In this document: in pieces, positions 50,004 through 61,245 of the stretch
Position numbering within the stretch: the first letter of the stretch is position 1
Layout of the letters: every line of letters starts with the position of its first letter
Assembly: GCA_029448655.1 (NCBI GenBank)
Contig: JACCLO010000012.1
Span: forward strand, 1,302,001-1,366,000
Reading direction: 5' to 3'
DNA length: 64,000 nucleotides
Source: Wolfiporia cocos
Taxonomy: Eukaryota > Basidiomycota > Agaricomycetes > Polyporales > Phaeolaceae
Notes under the pieces: model-generated
The model's database searches: none
Told to the model about the DNA's origin: nothing
The model's input: only the letters and a program-made list of their open reading frames with translations
Program-made: the position numbers and the translations under genes

Positions 50004-52075
50004 GTGGCATGGACTATTATTTTTCAACACCAGTATTGGATTAGGCTCCTATCTACGCGTCAATACCAGTGCATAGCTATTCGTCAGCCGGTTGTTAACA
50101 TGTTCGAGGGATTCACCGATTACTACCCGATTAACTTCTGATAAAAGCATGGTGATGTAAATTAGGACGTATGGCCGCTCGTACGCAATGCAAAGATGCC
50201 TCTGATATCTGATGATTCCCAAACGCGCAGAATCGTCGCTCTTGCATGCTGCAGCATTGCTACCAGCTTCTCATCCGCTGGTTTGCATCTTGATAATCAG
50301 CACAATTGCGTCAACGATACTCCCTGCAGTTGGCGCGCAAGTAGAGAAGTCTGAATATGGTTAGCATGTCGGACCTCCACGTCGCTATCTGATATCTCTG
50401 GTCGATACAGCTTCCATGACTGCATGCCGTCTAGATCCGTTACAAGCACTTATGAATGTTGCCTTCTCAGGGCCTCAACGCTCAGCTGAGGCACTAGCGG
50501 CCCAGAAATCAACACCTGCCGTTAGCAGAAAGTCTAATGTGATTGCTTTGACAGTCAAGGAGACTGAACATGCTTCAAGTCTACTGATCGCCAAGCGACT
50601 AACCACAGTCGCTCCATTGGGTAGTGTTAGCCATTATGCATTAGTTCTCGTTTTCGCTATCCTCCCTGCTGTCAACTCTTCCTGTTCAAGTGGTAACCGT
50701 CGCTATGCTCCCGAATATTATTTAGACTGCACCTCGGATAAAGCTGAATTATGAAATGGTTGCTGTTTGGGAATGAACTTTGTTAGTGTTTTCGCAAACT
50801 TGCAAGGCGCCCGTGAGCCCGATTGGCATGCTGTGACGAAGGAGGGCGCCAGGATATAGTGGCTCGAGGCGTAATTGCAAATGGTGGCATCTTCCATTTC
50901 TGTGTCGATTGCGCATGCAATCTTCGAGCGCAAAGTGCATCAAGATGGCCCATGATGAGGTAACATGACACACCATATAATGAGTCGGCACATCGGCGTG
51001 GTAGCACCAATGAGTCTCCACCGCAGCCCCGATAGACGCCGTCAATTGTAATTGCGGACAACTCAGCAATGACGCCCTCCGATCGTAGACGATATACGGC
51101 GCGGTGAGCGCGATCTAGTCCGTTGAGTAGGAGGTGATATTGACCTGGCAACTGACACTGATTGTTTGAAATGTCGATGTTTCTCAGACTAACTGCCGTC
51201 CGAATGTGAATGTTTGGTGTTCGGATCAGGATCCCAGATGTCCTCCATCTTGTGTGTGTAAGCTAACTCTCTTTGAATAAGTGTACGGTGGTCTGATACA
51301 GATAGCGTACTTCATTCAACGAAGTTGTTAATCGGATATGAGCTGCTAGACGCGGCCAGATGGTCAATCTCTCTGTGTCGGACTGCGTGTCCGCCTGCAC
51401 GCTCCAGAACGACCTGTCATACATTACAGAATATAGCAAGTTATCTAATCATACGGTGGGTCAGGGGAACACGGACGACTACGGCATGACTGAGCTGCAT
51501 CTGACAAAGAGTACACATGCTACCGCATCTGAAGGGGAGAGAAGTCCTAGCGTATACACGACGAAGCCTGAAATGGCAAATTGAAATAGAAGATACAGCT
51601 AAAGAGTGGCGGGTATCATACCAATTTGCAACACCTTTCGGGTATTCGACGCCGAAGTTGGTGCATTGTGGCGTTGAAAAAAGCACGATTGATTGAGCCA
51701 AACTGCGGCATGTTGGTGGGAAGGCCATTACATACTATACCTGCCGTGTCAGCTGATGTCGAGAATTAGCAGACTGGAGAATCCTAGGCCATATTCAGCT
51801 CGTACTATAGCGTCTACAGCGCTCTGTGCTGAACATGCACTACAGGGATTTCGATTCGTTAGAGGCGATTATCAGCGAGCCGAAATGATCATCTACGCGC
51901 CGAAATGACCATCTTGGCAATGCATGAAGAGTCAGAGGTATTTGTAAAGATGATATCGCTGTGTATTAAAAGACGGCTCTGCAGAGCTGAGTGTTGCGCA
52001 TCTGCGGATTGTATCGCACTCGTTGTCGAGCCATCTTATAAGCCACAGAGATCTACCGGAGAATAATCCATTTAA
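50004..52075. other. 2 kb between P450-2 and P450-3, no gene supported
   Basis: Similarity to the 3' flank of P450-1 ends by about 50.15 kb. A copy of the direct repeat lies at 50.23-50.35 kb. Overlapping frames of 110-120 codons at 50.4-51.15 kb run on opposite strands and show no domain. The last 60 bp, with cttataag near 52.04 kb, is the likely P450-3 core promoter. Confidence 0.5.
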
Positions 52076-54125
52076 ATGCTGGACTTTCATCCCTACCTGC
52101 TGTTCATCGTTACTGGCGTTGCAGCGGTTCTCCTTTTCCTACGTCGCAGAAATGATCCAGTGCGTACCTGCTTATGCTCTGCAAGCATACGACATGACAT
52201 GTATTCCCATTACAGATCCACTCTATACCAACGATAGGCCATTCCTGGCCGCTTCTATCGTATCTAACAGCGTTCAAATTTCTGATGAACTCGCGAGAAA
52301 TGGTGGAAGAGGGATATGCCAAGGTATGGTATGTACGCGCTATACAGATTGGGCATGTTGATGAAGTAACATCGGTCATTTCAGCACGAGGTCTTCAAGA
52401 TCGCTACATGGGACCGATGGATGGTCTTCGTTAGTGGTCCCGACATGAACGATGAAATAAGCAAGCTTCCGGACGACGTCGTCTCCCTTGATGAATCTAT
52501 CAAAGAGGTCTGTTGCCAGTGTATACTGCTGAAGGATTCCTTCGCTCATTCATTCTAGTTCATCTATTCCGATTATACTCTCGGTCCAAACGAACACAAT
52601 GTAACCATTCCAGCAATTCACGGACTACTTACGCGGAATCTCTCGGATATCTTCCCAGCCATAGTCGATGAGATCGAGCTTGTGCTTGAGGAGATGTTTC
52701 CTAGCGATTCAGGTAAGCTTCCTGTTGACCGTTGAGTGGAATATTCACTCTGATATGCGCTATAAAGACTGGGTCGAGATTTCCAATTTGCCCAACCTGA
52801 TGCTGAATGTGATCGCGCGCATTGCCAATAGAATATTTGTTGGTACTGCTGCTTGTAAGTTGGCGCGCTTATTCTGCAACCATTTACTAACTGCGATGAA
52901 GGCCATAATCCCGAGTATCTCAAAATCGTCACCACCTACGCAACCAATGTTGTCAAGGCAAAATTGATCATGGACCTATGTCCAAAGATGTTTCGGCCGT
53001 GCGCGCTCCACGTTTTTATGACATACCGCATGCTCACGAGATGCGCATGCAGTCTGATCGGATATATACTGCCTTGGAGGGCCCGTGCAATGAAACTCAT
53101 GGAACCGTTCTTGAACGATGTTATCGCTGATCATCAGCTGCTCTTAGATGAGCCTGGGTCAGATTTCCAAGATGGACCGGTAGGGCGCTGTCCTCTTAGT
53201 GTGCGATATGTGTTGACAGATCATAAGGATAAGGATGACTTCCTCATGTGGTTGGCCAAAGGCGTTCAAGGACTCGGAAGCTCATCGGAGCTAATGCTAA
53301 GCAACGTGCTCGTAGCCAACTTTGCAGGATTACACACATCAACCATGGCACGTTTCCAACTGTTACCGCATGATTCAGTATACGAGACTGACGAAGTAGA
53401 GTGCAGGTTTCCACTTCGACACTGTTCCAGATCGCAAGCACCCCGGAATGCGTGCCGGATTTGAGAAAGGACATTTTAAGCGTCATCGAAGGACAAGGAT
53501 GGACCAGAAATGCAGTCAACATGATGGGGAGACTAGACAGTTTCATAAAGGAAACTCAGCGCTTCCAAGAGCTAGGCATCGGTGCGCCATACCTCCCTGC
53601 ATGCCATAACATAAGCTCACAAGTCGATTCCCTTGCAAATTCAGTGGGCATGCGTCGTAAGACACTGAAGACGGTAATTCTCTCAAATGGGACTGTCATC
53701 CCTGCGGGCGTGAACATCTACGCTCCATCGACAGCGACCCACCACGATAGCGCCCTGTACGACGATCCCGGTGCCTTCAAACCAAATCGTTTCTTCGATA
53801 AAGGAATCGAGACCGGAGAGCCTAGTCAACATCAGTTCGTTAGCATGTCCCCGGAGTATATTACCTTTGGCCACGGCAAGCACGCATGGTACGTCATGTT
53901 TGTGCGCAGCGCTTCTTCAGCAGCCCTGCTGACACTCTCAACAGTCCAGGTCGTTTCTTTGCGGTACTTGTTATCAAGACCCTGATTGCCAATCTCCTCC
54001 TCAAATACGATCTGAAGATGGGTGGGGACGGGTCTAACCCAAAGACTCTGTTGATTGGCACCTCAGCAATTCTCTCCCGCAAGGCCAAGGTGCTGTTTAG
54101 GAGACGCCAATCCATTGATGCCTGA
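52076..54125 (+). CDS. Cytochrome P450 monooxygenase (P450-3)
   Basis: This is the third and more diverged paralogue, with the same exon layout and roughly 490 aa. It starts at 52076 (MLDFHPYLLFIVTGVAAVLL). Motifs are NFAGLHTSTM in the I-helix, FIKETQRFQE for ExxR, FKPNRFFDKG, and FGHGKHACPGRFF with the split heme Cys codon. All exons are open. One intron, following the I-helix exon (at about 53346), begins GCACGT where P450-1 and P450-2 have GTACGT and GTGCGT, so it would be a GC-AG intron. Reading through it is open for a while but shifts the protein from the family pattern. It is tandem with P450-2 and outside the duplicated block. Confidence 0.9.
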
Positions 54126-54945
54126 GTCGGTCAGTTATTCGGTATTCTGAAACAGTATTTGACTGGTCATTCTCGATACCTTTTTGTACTTCATCTGCTA
54201 CATTTCCTCCACCATCCAATACTGCTGTCAATGCGCCTCTTGTATCTTGTCATACTGTACGAGTGAGGACCCTTGCTTGTCTCTTGATCTGTCGCAGCTA
54301 CTTACGATGTTTTAATCACCCTCCATTGATTCTAGGCTCGAATTGAAAGGAGGGACAAGTAAAATTATGTATCCTTGGTGAATTGCTGTTGTCGCCATGG
54401 CGTTGATTACCCACCTTGCAACATTACATGCAACAGGTGCCGTGCATTGCTTGTAGTCTCTTTGTACAGACTCGATGATCAACGAAATACCTGGATGATT
54501 CATGATAATGTCACTAACACTGCCGGCCATGGGGTAAGTGGCAGTTCACCCCGACCGTCGCGAGTATATGAGCCACGGTCTTTCATTGAAGTGGCCCGTG
54601 GGACGAAGATATGTACCAAATCCCCATTGTACTGCAGCAAGACTGAGCACTGAGATCCGGCGGACTTACGAAGTTATCACTCCTTTTGTAGAAGCAGCCT
54701 ACCACCGATGCCTATGCGAGATGCGGGAGGCGTTCCTTTGCCCACTTGTCTATTGCAACAGCTTACAGCATAACCATTATTACTGCCCCTCTCCCCTTGT
54801 ACTTTGTATGGGAGTATGGGAGAGACCCCCACCGTCTACCAGCAGGCTTATATGTCAATGTCCAAGAACATCATACGCCAGCCCCACCCTCTTCCAAATT
54901 GTCCTACCTCGTCATACAAGGCACGTACATTATGAGGCAGGTACA
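54126..54945. other. Intergenic between convergent P450-3 and MDL1
   Basis: Both genes end here. Open frames on the plus strand that run on into 55 kb are antisense shadows of MDL1. Nothing else was recognised. Confidence 0.5.
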
Positions 54946-57805
54946 TCATGCCTGGACATCTTCCTCCTCTTGTGGCGCTGCTTGTGTCTTCTCTGTATGT
55001 TCTGGATGTGTCCCCGCGGGCAGCGGTTCGCCTGCGGCAGCCTCCAGCTGCGCCGCCATCAGCGCGCGGAAGCGCGAGCCCTGTCTGTTCACCTGCATCG
55101 CACACGTCAGCCCACGTGCACGCAGCGCACGCCGCCGCAGCCAGACGCACCAGCTGGCGATACGTGCCCGTCTCCGTCACATGCCCATCTGCGCACACTC
55201 CCGATCAGCGACCAAGCCACGACACGCACGCACGTGAGAACGTACCTTCCAGCACGACGATCTTCTCCGCGCGCGCGATCGTCGACAGCCGGTGCGCGAC
55301 GATCAGACACGTCGTCTGCCGCGAGCGCAGGATCTTGTCGATCGCGTCGTTCACCTTCGGGCAGACACGTCAGCGCGCCGCTCCACGCACACGCACCCGC
55401 ACACGAAGCGCGGCGCAACGTACCCGATGCTCGGACGCCGCGTCCAGCGCGCTCGTCGCCTCGTCCAGCGCGAGCACCGCCGGCCTCTTCAGCAGCGCGC
55501 GCGCGATCGCGAGCCGCTGCCGCTGCCCGCCGCTCAGGCTCGTGCGCCCGACTGTGTGCGCGCGCGGGGCACGGTCAGCACGCGGACGGCGCGGGAAGCA
55601 GAACGGCGCGACGCACTCTCCGTGTCGAATCCGTGCGGCATCCCCCACACGAACTCGCAGTTCGCCTGGCGCGCCGCGGCCTCGATCTCTTCGCGCGTGG
55701 CGCTCTCGTTTCCGTATGCAATGTTCGACGCGATCGTGCCTGTGAAAACCACCGGGTCCTGTGTAGCCACGATGAGCACGCGCCGCGCGCCGCGCATAGT
55801 AGAATGTGCACGCATACCTGCGGGACGACACCGACGATGCTCCGCCACGATTCCGGGTTGAACTCTCGGATATCTGCAAAGAGTGAGCACACCAACACGC
55901 GAAGACGGATCAAAGGGCAGCGCGCATACACACCTTGCCCGTCAAATGTGACCCGCCCCTCGACCGGGTCGTAATAGCGCAGCAGGAGCGCGTTGATCGA
56001 CGACTTGCCGCTCCCGCTCTGCCCACTGCGCGCGCCATCAGCCTTGGCGCCGTCCACAGAGAGGAGCACCTACACGACCGCGACGCTCTCCCCGACCTTC
56101 ACCTCCAGGTCGAGGCCCTCGAGCACGCGCACGCCCGGACGTCCGGGGTACTCGAAGCTCACGTGCTCGAAGCGCACGGGACCGCGCCGTGCGGGGCCCA
56201 CGGGCGCACCTATGGCGGGGTCGATCGCGGGCGCGCGGTCGAGGAGCCCAAAGATGCGCTGCGACGCGCCGAGCGCACGCATGATCGACGTCTGTGCGTG
56301 GCGCAGATCATGGCACGGCCGCGGGGCGGCGTTCAGCGCTGGGCGCGGGTCTGGGAGATGTCAGGGACGTACGAAGAACGTGCTGTGTAGAGGTGGGTCA
56401 GCGGCGGGAGAGGAAAAGGGAGGGAGACCAACGTTAGCATCTGCATTCCGCTCCCGACGTACACCGTGTACAGCAGGAGGCTCGTGAGGTCGCCCACGGT
56501 GATCGTGCCTGCGCTCACGAGCGTTCCTCCTGTGCGCTCGCGGATCGTGAGTTGTCCGCCAGGCTATGCGCGTCAGAGGATGGAGCACGGGGTTGCGCAC
56601 CGTATCCGAGCAGGCCAAGGATTGTGAGGTTTCCGCTCCACCCTGTCCCGCCGAAGAAGATCCCGCTCGCGACCGCCTCCTTGCGTGCAAGGGCGAGCAC
56701 GCGCTCGACGCGCGTCGAGAACTTGGCGGTCTCGTGCGGGAGCGCGGTGAAGGCTTGGACCGTGCGCAGCGCGGAGAGCGTCTCGGTCGCCACCTGTTCG
56801 TGCTTAGTGCGCTGTCACCTAAGGCATGGGTAGGGCACACCTTGGTCAGGTCCCCGAGGGCCTCCTGTGTCTGGTTGGAGAGCCTCTTCAGGTAGCGGCC
56901 GTAGAATACCTGTTCACAATTCAGCCAAGAAACCAGGTTCTGGGAGTCAGTCGGCTTACAGCGGCGAGGGAGACCGGCGGGACGATAGTCAGCATAAGCA
57001 GTGTGAGCTGCGGCGAGACGTAGAACATAGCACCAACTGCATGCCAGAATGAGTATCGCCCTCTCAAGCCAAGCACAGATGGCAGACGCACGGCCAGCCG
57101 AAGACATTATCACAGCGCGAAGACCATCCGACAGGTTCTGTGTCAAGCTAGGCGTGAGTTCAGCGGACGCGCGAGAGCGGAGGAAAGGACCGGCGCACCT
57201 GTCGCCCACGATGCTAGCATCCACCGTCAGCCGGCTCAAGACGTCGCCCTCTCCGCGCTCAACATAGTCGACATCCTGCTGTAGCGCGGCGGTATACATA
57301 CGCTCACGCAGCCGGGCGACAATCCGCTGGCCTACACGCGATGAGAGTCGCACCACCCGGATGGTACTCAAAACGCACCAGAAAGACGCATGAGGATCGC
57401 GCGCCCTGCATTCGCCGCGGCGCCCACTGTGAAGAGGAGGACGAGGAGCGTGGACGCCTGGCCGAGACTCAGGCCGAGTGGGATCTGTGGCTGCGAGGAC
57501 GTGAAAAAGTCGATGAGCCGCCCGATGGTGAACGGGATGCTCATGGAGACGGACGAGGAGACGACGAGCAGGCTGACAGAGATAGCTAGAGGCTTGGCCT
57601 CAGGTTTCGCGAGCGCCACGAGCTTACGGAGCGTCGCCGGCTCGGCGGCATAGCGGGTGAGGAGAGACGGTGAGGATGCGGGCGCGGGCGGTGGCGATGG
57701 CGTTGAGAGAAATCGGAGTGCATGCAGAGACGGGAATGGTGGTCGTCGAAAACTACATGCGGAGAGGGCAGGCCTCGTCCTGAACGGGGCACGAAGACCG
57801 AACAT
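54946..57805 (-). CDS. MDL1: Mitochondrial ABC half-transporter, MDL1/ABCB10 type
   Basis: This is a half-size ABC exporter of the mitochondrial inner membrane; yeast Mdl1 exports peptides from the matrix. The start at 57805 ([20 protein letters not shown]) gives a basic presequence, followed by one six-helix domain and one ATPase domain, about 660 aa in some 16 exons. NBD motifs are Walker [10 protein letters not shown], created by splicing across an intron; the Q-loop VVPQDPVVF; the signature [15 protein letters not shown]; Walker [13 protein letters not shown]; and the H-loop [12 protein letters not shown]. The membrane domain shows [19 protein letters not shown] and [20 protein letters not shown] 10-nt exon (56382-56373) encodes part of TTFF between QML and [10 protein letters not shown]. 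The tail is Glu/Gln-rich. Confidence 0.92.
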
Positions 57806-58331
57806 TGTGCACGGACGACGAGCGTACTGCAGGAGGTGCAACGAACCAGGCCGAGCATCCAATGACTTCCTTCCGTGCCGGCCGAATTTGAAAGACTGAC
57901 TAAATCGATAACTCACAACGTCGATCTGTGCGCCCTCTCGCCGGTGCTCGGATTTCAGTCACATAAAGGAAACACGGGGAGAACATCATTTGCTTTACAA
58001 GGGTGCCGCAAGGCAGCTTTATGGGGGGCGCGAGCGGACAAAACTATTTGCACTCGCGTTCATCAGCAATCACAACCAGTTCGGCTCGCGACACGGAATT
58101 CGCTATGAAATTTAGTGCACGCGTTGATTTAGTGCTTTTGATTGCTCGCACTATGCAATTCTCATGCTCTTTATGCAATGCTTCTCGTGCTCACTATGCA
58201 GTGCTTCTGATTGCTCATTATGCATTTGAACACTCACTACTTCGACACCCTGTGCTTGCTGTGATTGAGTTGACAGACAATAAAACTATCGAACATCTCA
58301 AGAGATTTCGTGCAGCAAACCAGGATTCAAT
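57806..58331. other. MDL1 upstream region
   Basis: This is the promoter side of MDL1. From about 58.13 kb it becomes the left tandem array. No gene was recognised. Confidence 0.5.
58128..58232 (+). repeat. Left tandem array of TATGCA-bearing units
   Basis: Imperfect units of about 20-25 bp, such as gctcactatgcagtgcttct and attgctcattatgca, recur four to five times. The same unit occurs in opposite orientation at 59.83-59.95 kb, on the far side of the transposon-like element. Confidence 0.65.
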
Positions 58332-59742
58332 CCCAGTGAAAACTAGGGTCGGCTGCCGACAGGCTCGTCAAGGGAGAGACAAGCCGCTCCAACAGCCGAG
58401 TTTACCTGTGTGAGCCTGGACAAAAGATAACTTTCCTGACTCGCTCACCCAGTTTCTGACGGCCTGAGCCGCCGTGGCCCCTTGCCTTGGGCTGGGGTGG
58501 CCTGCACCGATTTGTCAAAATTTCTCAACCTCCTGTATCCATGTTATGACAGCTGTACACAATTTTATTTAAATTCCAACCATTACAACACAGGCTGAAA
58601 CAGCCTTGAGCCATCTACAATACAGGCAGGACCACGTCCAGACAGGGAGATATTCACGTTATTTTATTCCGATACAGGCTGAATCAGGTATACACAGCTC
58701 TAAAAACATACAAATATGATATCCTCGCCCGGGCCCCCAGGTACGTTTATGCAGCTGTTCATGCAGTATTGCGTCGTCGACGTCAATGCGTTAAGTTATT
58801 TGATGTATTCCTGACCGACTAACGTTAGCAAAAGAAGCGCGACGTAGTACGTTACGCACCAGAATGACAGCGTCGGATTGAAGATGCCACTATATTGAAT
58901 GCGTGAGCACGTAGACGCGAAATAGGCTATAAGATGTACCTCGGCAGGAAGACCCTTCGCCTTGGTTTTCCATGTCTGAGATGCAGGTAAGCATCAGTTA
59001 TAGTGCATACAATCAGTGGAACTCACGTCTTTCTCTTCATTTGTCAGGGCTTTCCAGTATGTTTCGAAGGCGGGCTTGGTCCCGCCAGTGTGTGTCATAC
59101 ACCACACACGGCCGCAAACGGTCCTACATAGGTCAGTTCATGTCATACTGTGTAAAATATGAGTGCTTACTTTGCCGTCGCTTTTGTTCCGGGCTCAAAG
59201 ACAGCAGCCGGGCGTCCTCGACCCCTTTTCGTTGTGGGTGTACCGGCTTCTGAGTGACACGAGGGCTAGGGGATGCGATAGAGAGGTTGGGAAGTGAGCG
59301 GATATCAGGAAGAGTGGAAGCAGACGTAGGCATGAAAAACGCGCTTGAGCTTTCCGAAAAAGTGCGTGAACGAGGTAAGCTCTGAAAAGAATCTGGCATG
59401 ACTGATTGCGAATGAGAAGTGCTGGCAGATTGAGGGGCAGGGAACATTGTGAGATTAATACTTGGGTCCATAGCAAAGATGCGACAAGGTAAAATGAGAG
59501 GAGGAGGAGCCAGCTGAAGCGAGAATGCATGACATCATATGCCACCTAAATCCGCTAGAGCATATTATTCATCTACATTTATATACACAGGAAGAAAGTC
59601 TTAAAAACGCGACGAGTTGGCGGAACCTGAGCCAGTCTGAGCGGGCGGAAATATTAATTGATGAGACTGGCTGAGACTTGTTGTACCTGACTCGGGTGGC
59701 CCCGCTCAGCGCTGACGGCACCTGACCGTAGTTTTCACTGGG
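58332..59742. mobile_element. 1.41 kb DNA-transposon-like element with TIRs
   Basis: The ends are inverted: the left begins cccagtgaaaacta at 58332, and the right end is its reverse complement, ending at 59742. Similarity continues inwards for about 29 bp with four or five mismatches. Directly outside both ends is the same 7 bp, attcaat (58325-58331 and 59743-59749), which looks like a target-site duplication. It is too short for most autonomous transposons and no transposase catalytic motif was seen; it carries one small spliced ORF on the minus strand. The superfamily is undecided: a CAGTG-like end recalls hAT, but hAT normally duplicates 8 bp. Confidence 0.65.
58791..59471 (-). CDS. Small spliced ORF carried by the TIR element
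   Basis: The start at 59471 is MDPSINLTMFPAPQSASTSH, followed by a Ser/Pro-rich region ending VTQKP at a GTACAC donor. Later exons join in phase as PGTKATAK, TVCGRVWCMTHTGG, KPAFETYWKALTNEEKD and TWKTKAKGLPAE, then an uncertain last exon to TAA at 58791. The FETYWKALTNEEKDTWKTKA stretch resembles the helical part of small DNA-binding (HMG-like) domains, but the match is weak. It may be a protein of the transposon or a captured host fragment. Splicing, especially the first junction, is uncertain. Confidence 0.4.
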
Positions 59743-59825
59743 ATTCAATTGTTACGATGGCTCAAGCGCTCGTTCCGGATACGGTACTCACATCAAAGCG
59801 CCAGAGCCTAGTGCAAAAGACGTAT

Positions 59826-59950
59826 TGCGTACTGAGCGAGAGAAGCATTGCTAAGTGAGCGTGAGAATCGCGTAGTGAGCAATAAGAAGCACTGCGTAGT
59901 GAGCGATAAATTGCATAGCGAACAATCATACTGCGTACCGAGCAATCAAG
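59826..59950 (-). repeat. Right tandem array, inverted relative to the left one
   Basis: Units such as gcgtagtgagcaataagaag and gcgtagtgagcgataaattg are the reverse complement of the left-array motif (gctcactatgcagtgcttct), repeated about five times. The two arrays face each other across the 1.4 kb element. Confidence 0.65.
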
Positions 59951-61245
59951 CTCACCGGGCTGCATATCGAGCGATCAAACAAAAACGAAGCTCACCGCGA
60001 GCAATCATTAATCAAACCTGGGTGATTCAAACACATAATTGGAGGTTACAGTTAAAATACTAACTTGAACGCTAACCTTTTGCAGCACACTTCCAATGTC
60101 GATATATGAACAAATATATTTCGTCCGCGGGGGCGCGTCAAACAGCTTGCATGTTACATGCAAGACGCGGTTCATCAACAAGAGATACACGAAGATTTGG
60201 ACTTGACATTAATGAAGCCTATGTATGTGGTGTTGCCAACGTGTATGTTTAGTGCTTAGTCTCATGAGTTAAGGTTTGATCAGGTTTGGTTCAAGGGATT
60301 AGTCCGTAAAAATCAAACATATACTTCCAGCTACAACTACTATTAGAGCACCATACAACGCGAAGGAAGACCGGCTTAGATCCAATGTGACAGTCTCCGT
60401 CAATTTGGACACCATACACTGATATGCGTGGATTTAATCATACACTCTCAGCGACAACGTGCAGAGCACAAATTCAACAGCAACCGTCCCCTCTAGCTGT
60501 CATGGCAACCACATACGGGCTTTGATTAGGTGAGCCCTGGAGGCAATCCTCACGTTCTCCGTGTGCTACAAATGCATATCAGTACCGACATCTGCTGAGC
60601 AAGCCAACCCTTCTAGCTACAAGGCTGAACTGCGTGATCCTCTCAGGCTGATCTGTTGAGATTGCAGGGGTCTCGTCACAGCAAGCATGGAAGTCGCGAC
60701 TTGGGCAGCACGAGAACAATGTGTACACACAGAGTCTTTTGATTGGGCGCGAGAACACCTCGGTTGCCACCCCCATATATTTGTTCTTTGCCTACATCCC
60801 GACAATAGTGAGCCCAGCGTGATCGTGCAATTATCTTGTCGTGATAAATCCTAACGCAATGCATCCTGAAATTATACCCATTTTCCCATTTCCCAAGCGA
60901 AGTGAAGATGTGAAAGAAAAGGATGGGACGAGCATGTGCGGCAATCACAACTCATTGAATTGAACATGCACTTTATGGCATGGTGTTTAGCATATCAAAT
61001 ATTGTGCTTCGCATCTTCTCCTAAGCCAATGGAGGCTGGTCTGAAGCAGCCCATGGAATGCGTGGAGAACATGTGGATCCCATTGCACGGAGAACTCTGC
61101 AACATCTCGTGGTAAAGCTTTGAGGGTATGCAGCAGCCTATCAACAAGGTATGCACCCTGCTCTTATATACATGGACTCCTCAAGTTTCCGAACAGTAAC
61201 TTCGTGCATCGACTTCTGCCCCCGAGTCAATAATACTGTGATAAC
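59951..61245. other. 1.3 kb without a supported gene
   Basis: Minus-strand frames at 60.6-60.95 kb show no domain or start context. No RNA gene or repeat was recognised. Confidence 0.45.

Larger units (their letters stand above)
42950..50150 (+). repeat. Inverted segmental duplication, copy B
   Basis: This is the plus-strand counterpart of 7.8-13.13 kb, in the same order: GEP4 relic, decayed small ORF, P450-2. It is about 7.2 kb against 5.3 kb for copy A. The extra length lies at 43.5-46.9 kb, where the 3' part of GEP4 and its flank are missing and unrelated sequence is present. The 47.0-50.0 kb part aligns with copy A across coding and non-coding DNA. Confidence 0.8.

Noticed and set aside
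50416..51151. Overlapping 112- and 122-codon frames on opposite strands
   Set aside because: Antisense to each other, no recognisable motif, no counterpart in copy A.
54538..55974. 478-codon plus-strand frame
   Set aside because: Antisense shadow of the MDL1 ATPase domain, whose Walker and signature motifs are on the minus strand.
59195..59545. Hydrophobic 116-codon minus-strand frame in the TIR element
   Set aside because: Out of frame with the ORF that splices in phase to later exons; it reads like a shadow of the Ser/Pro-rich exon.
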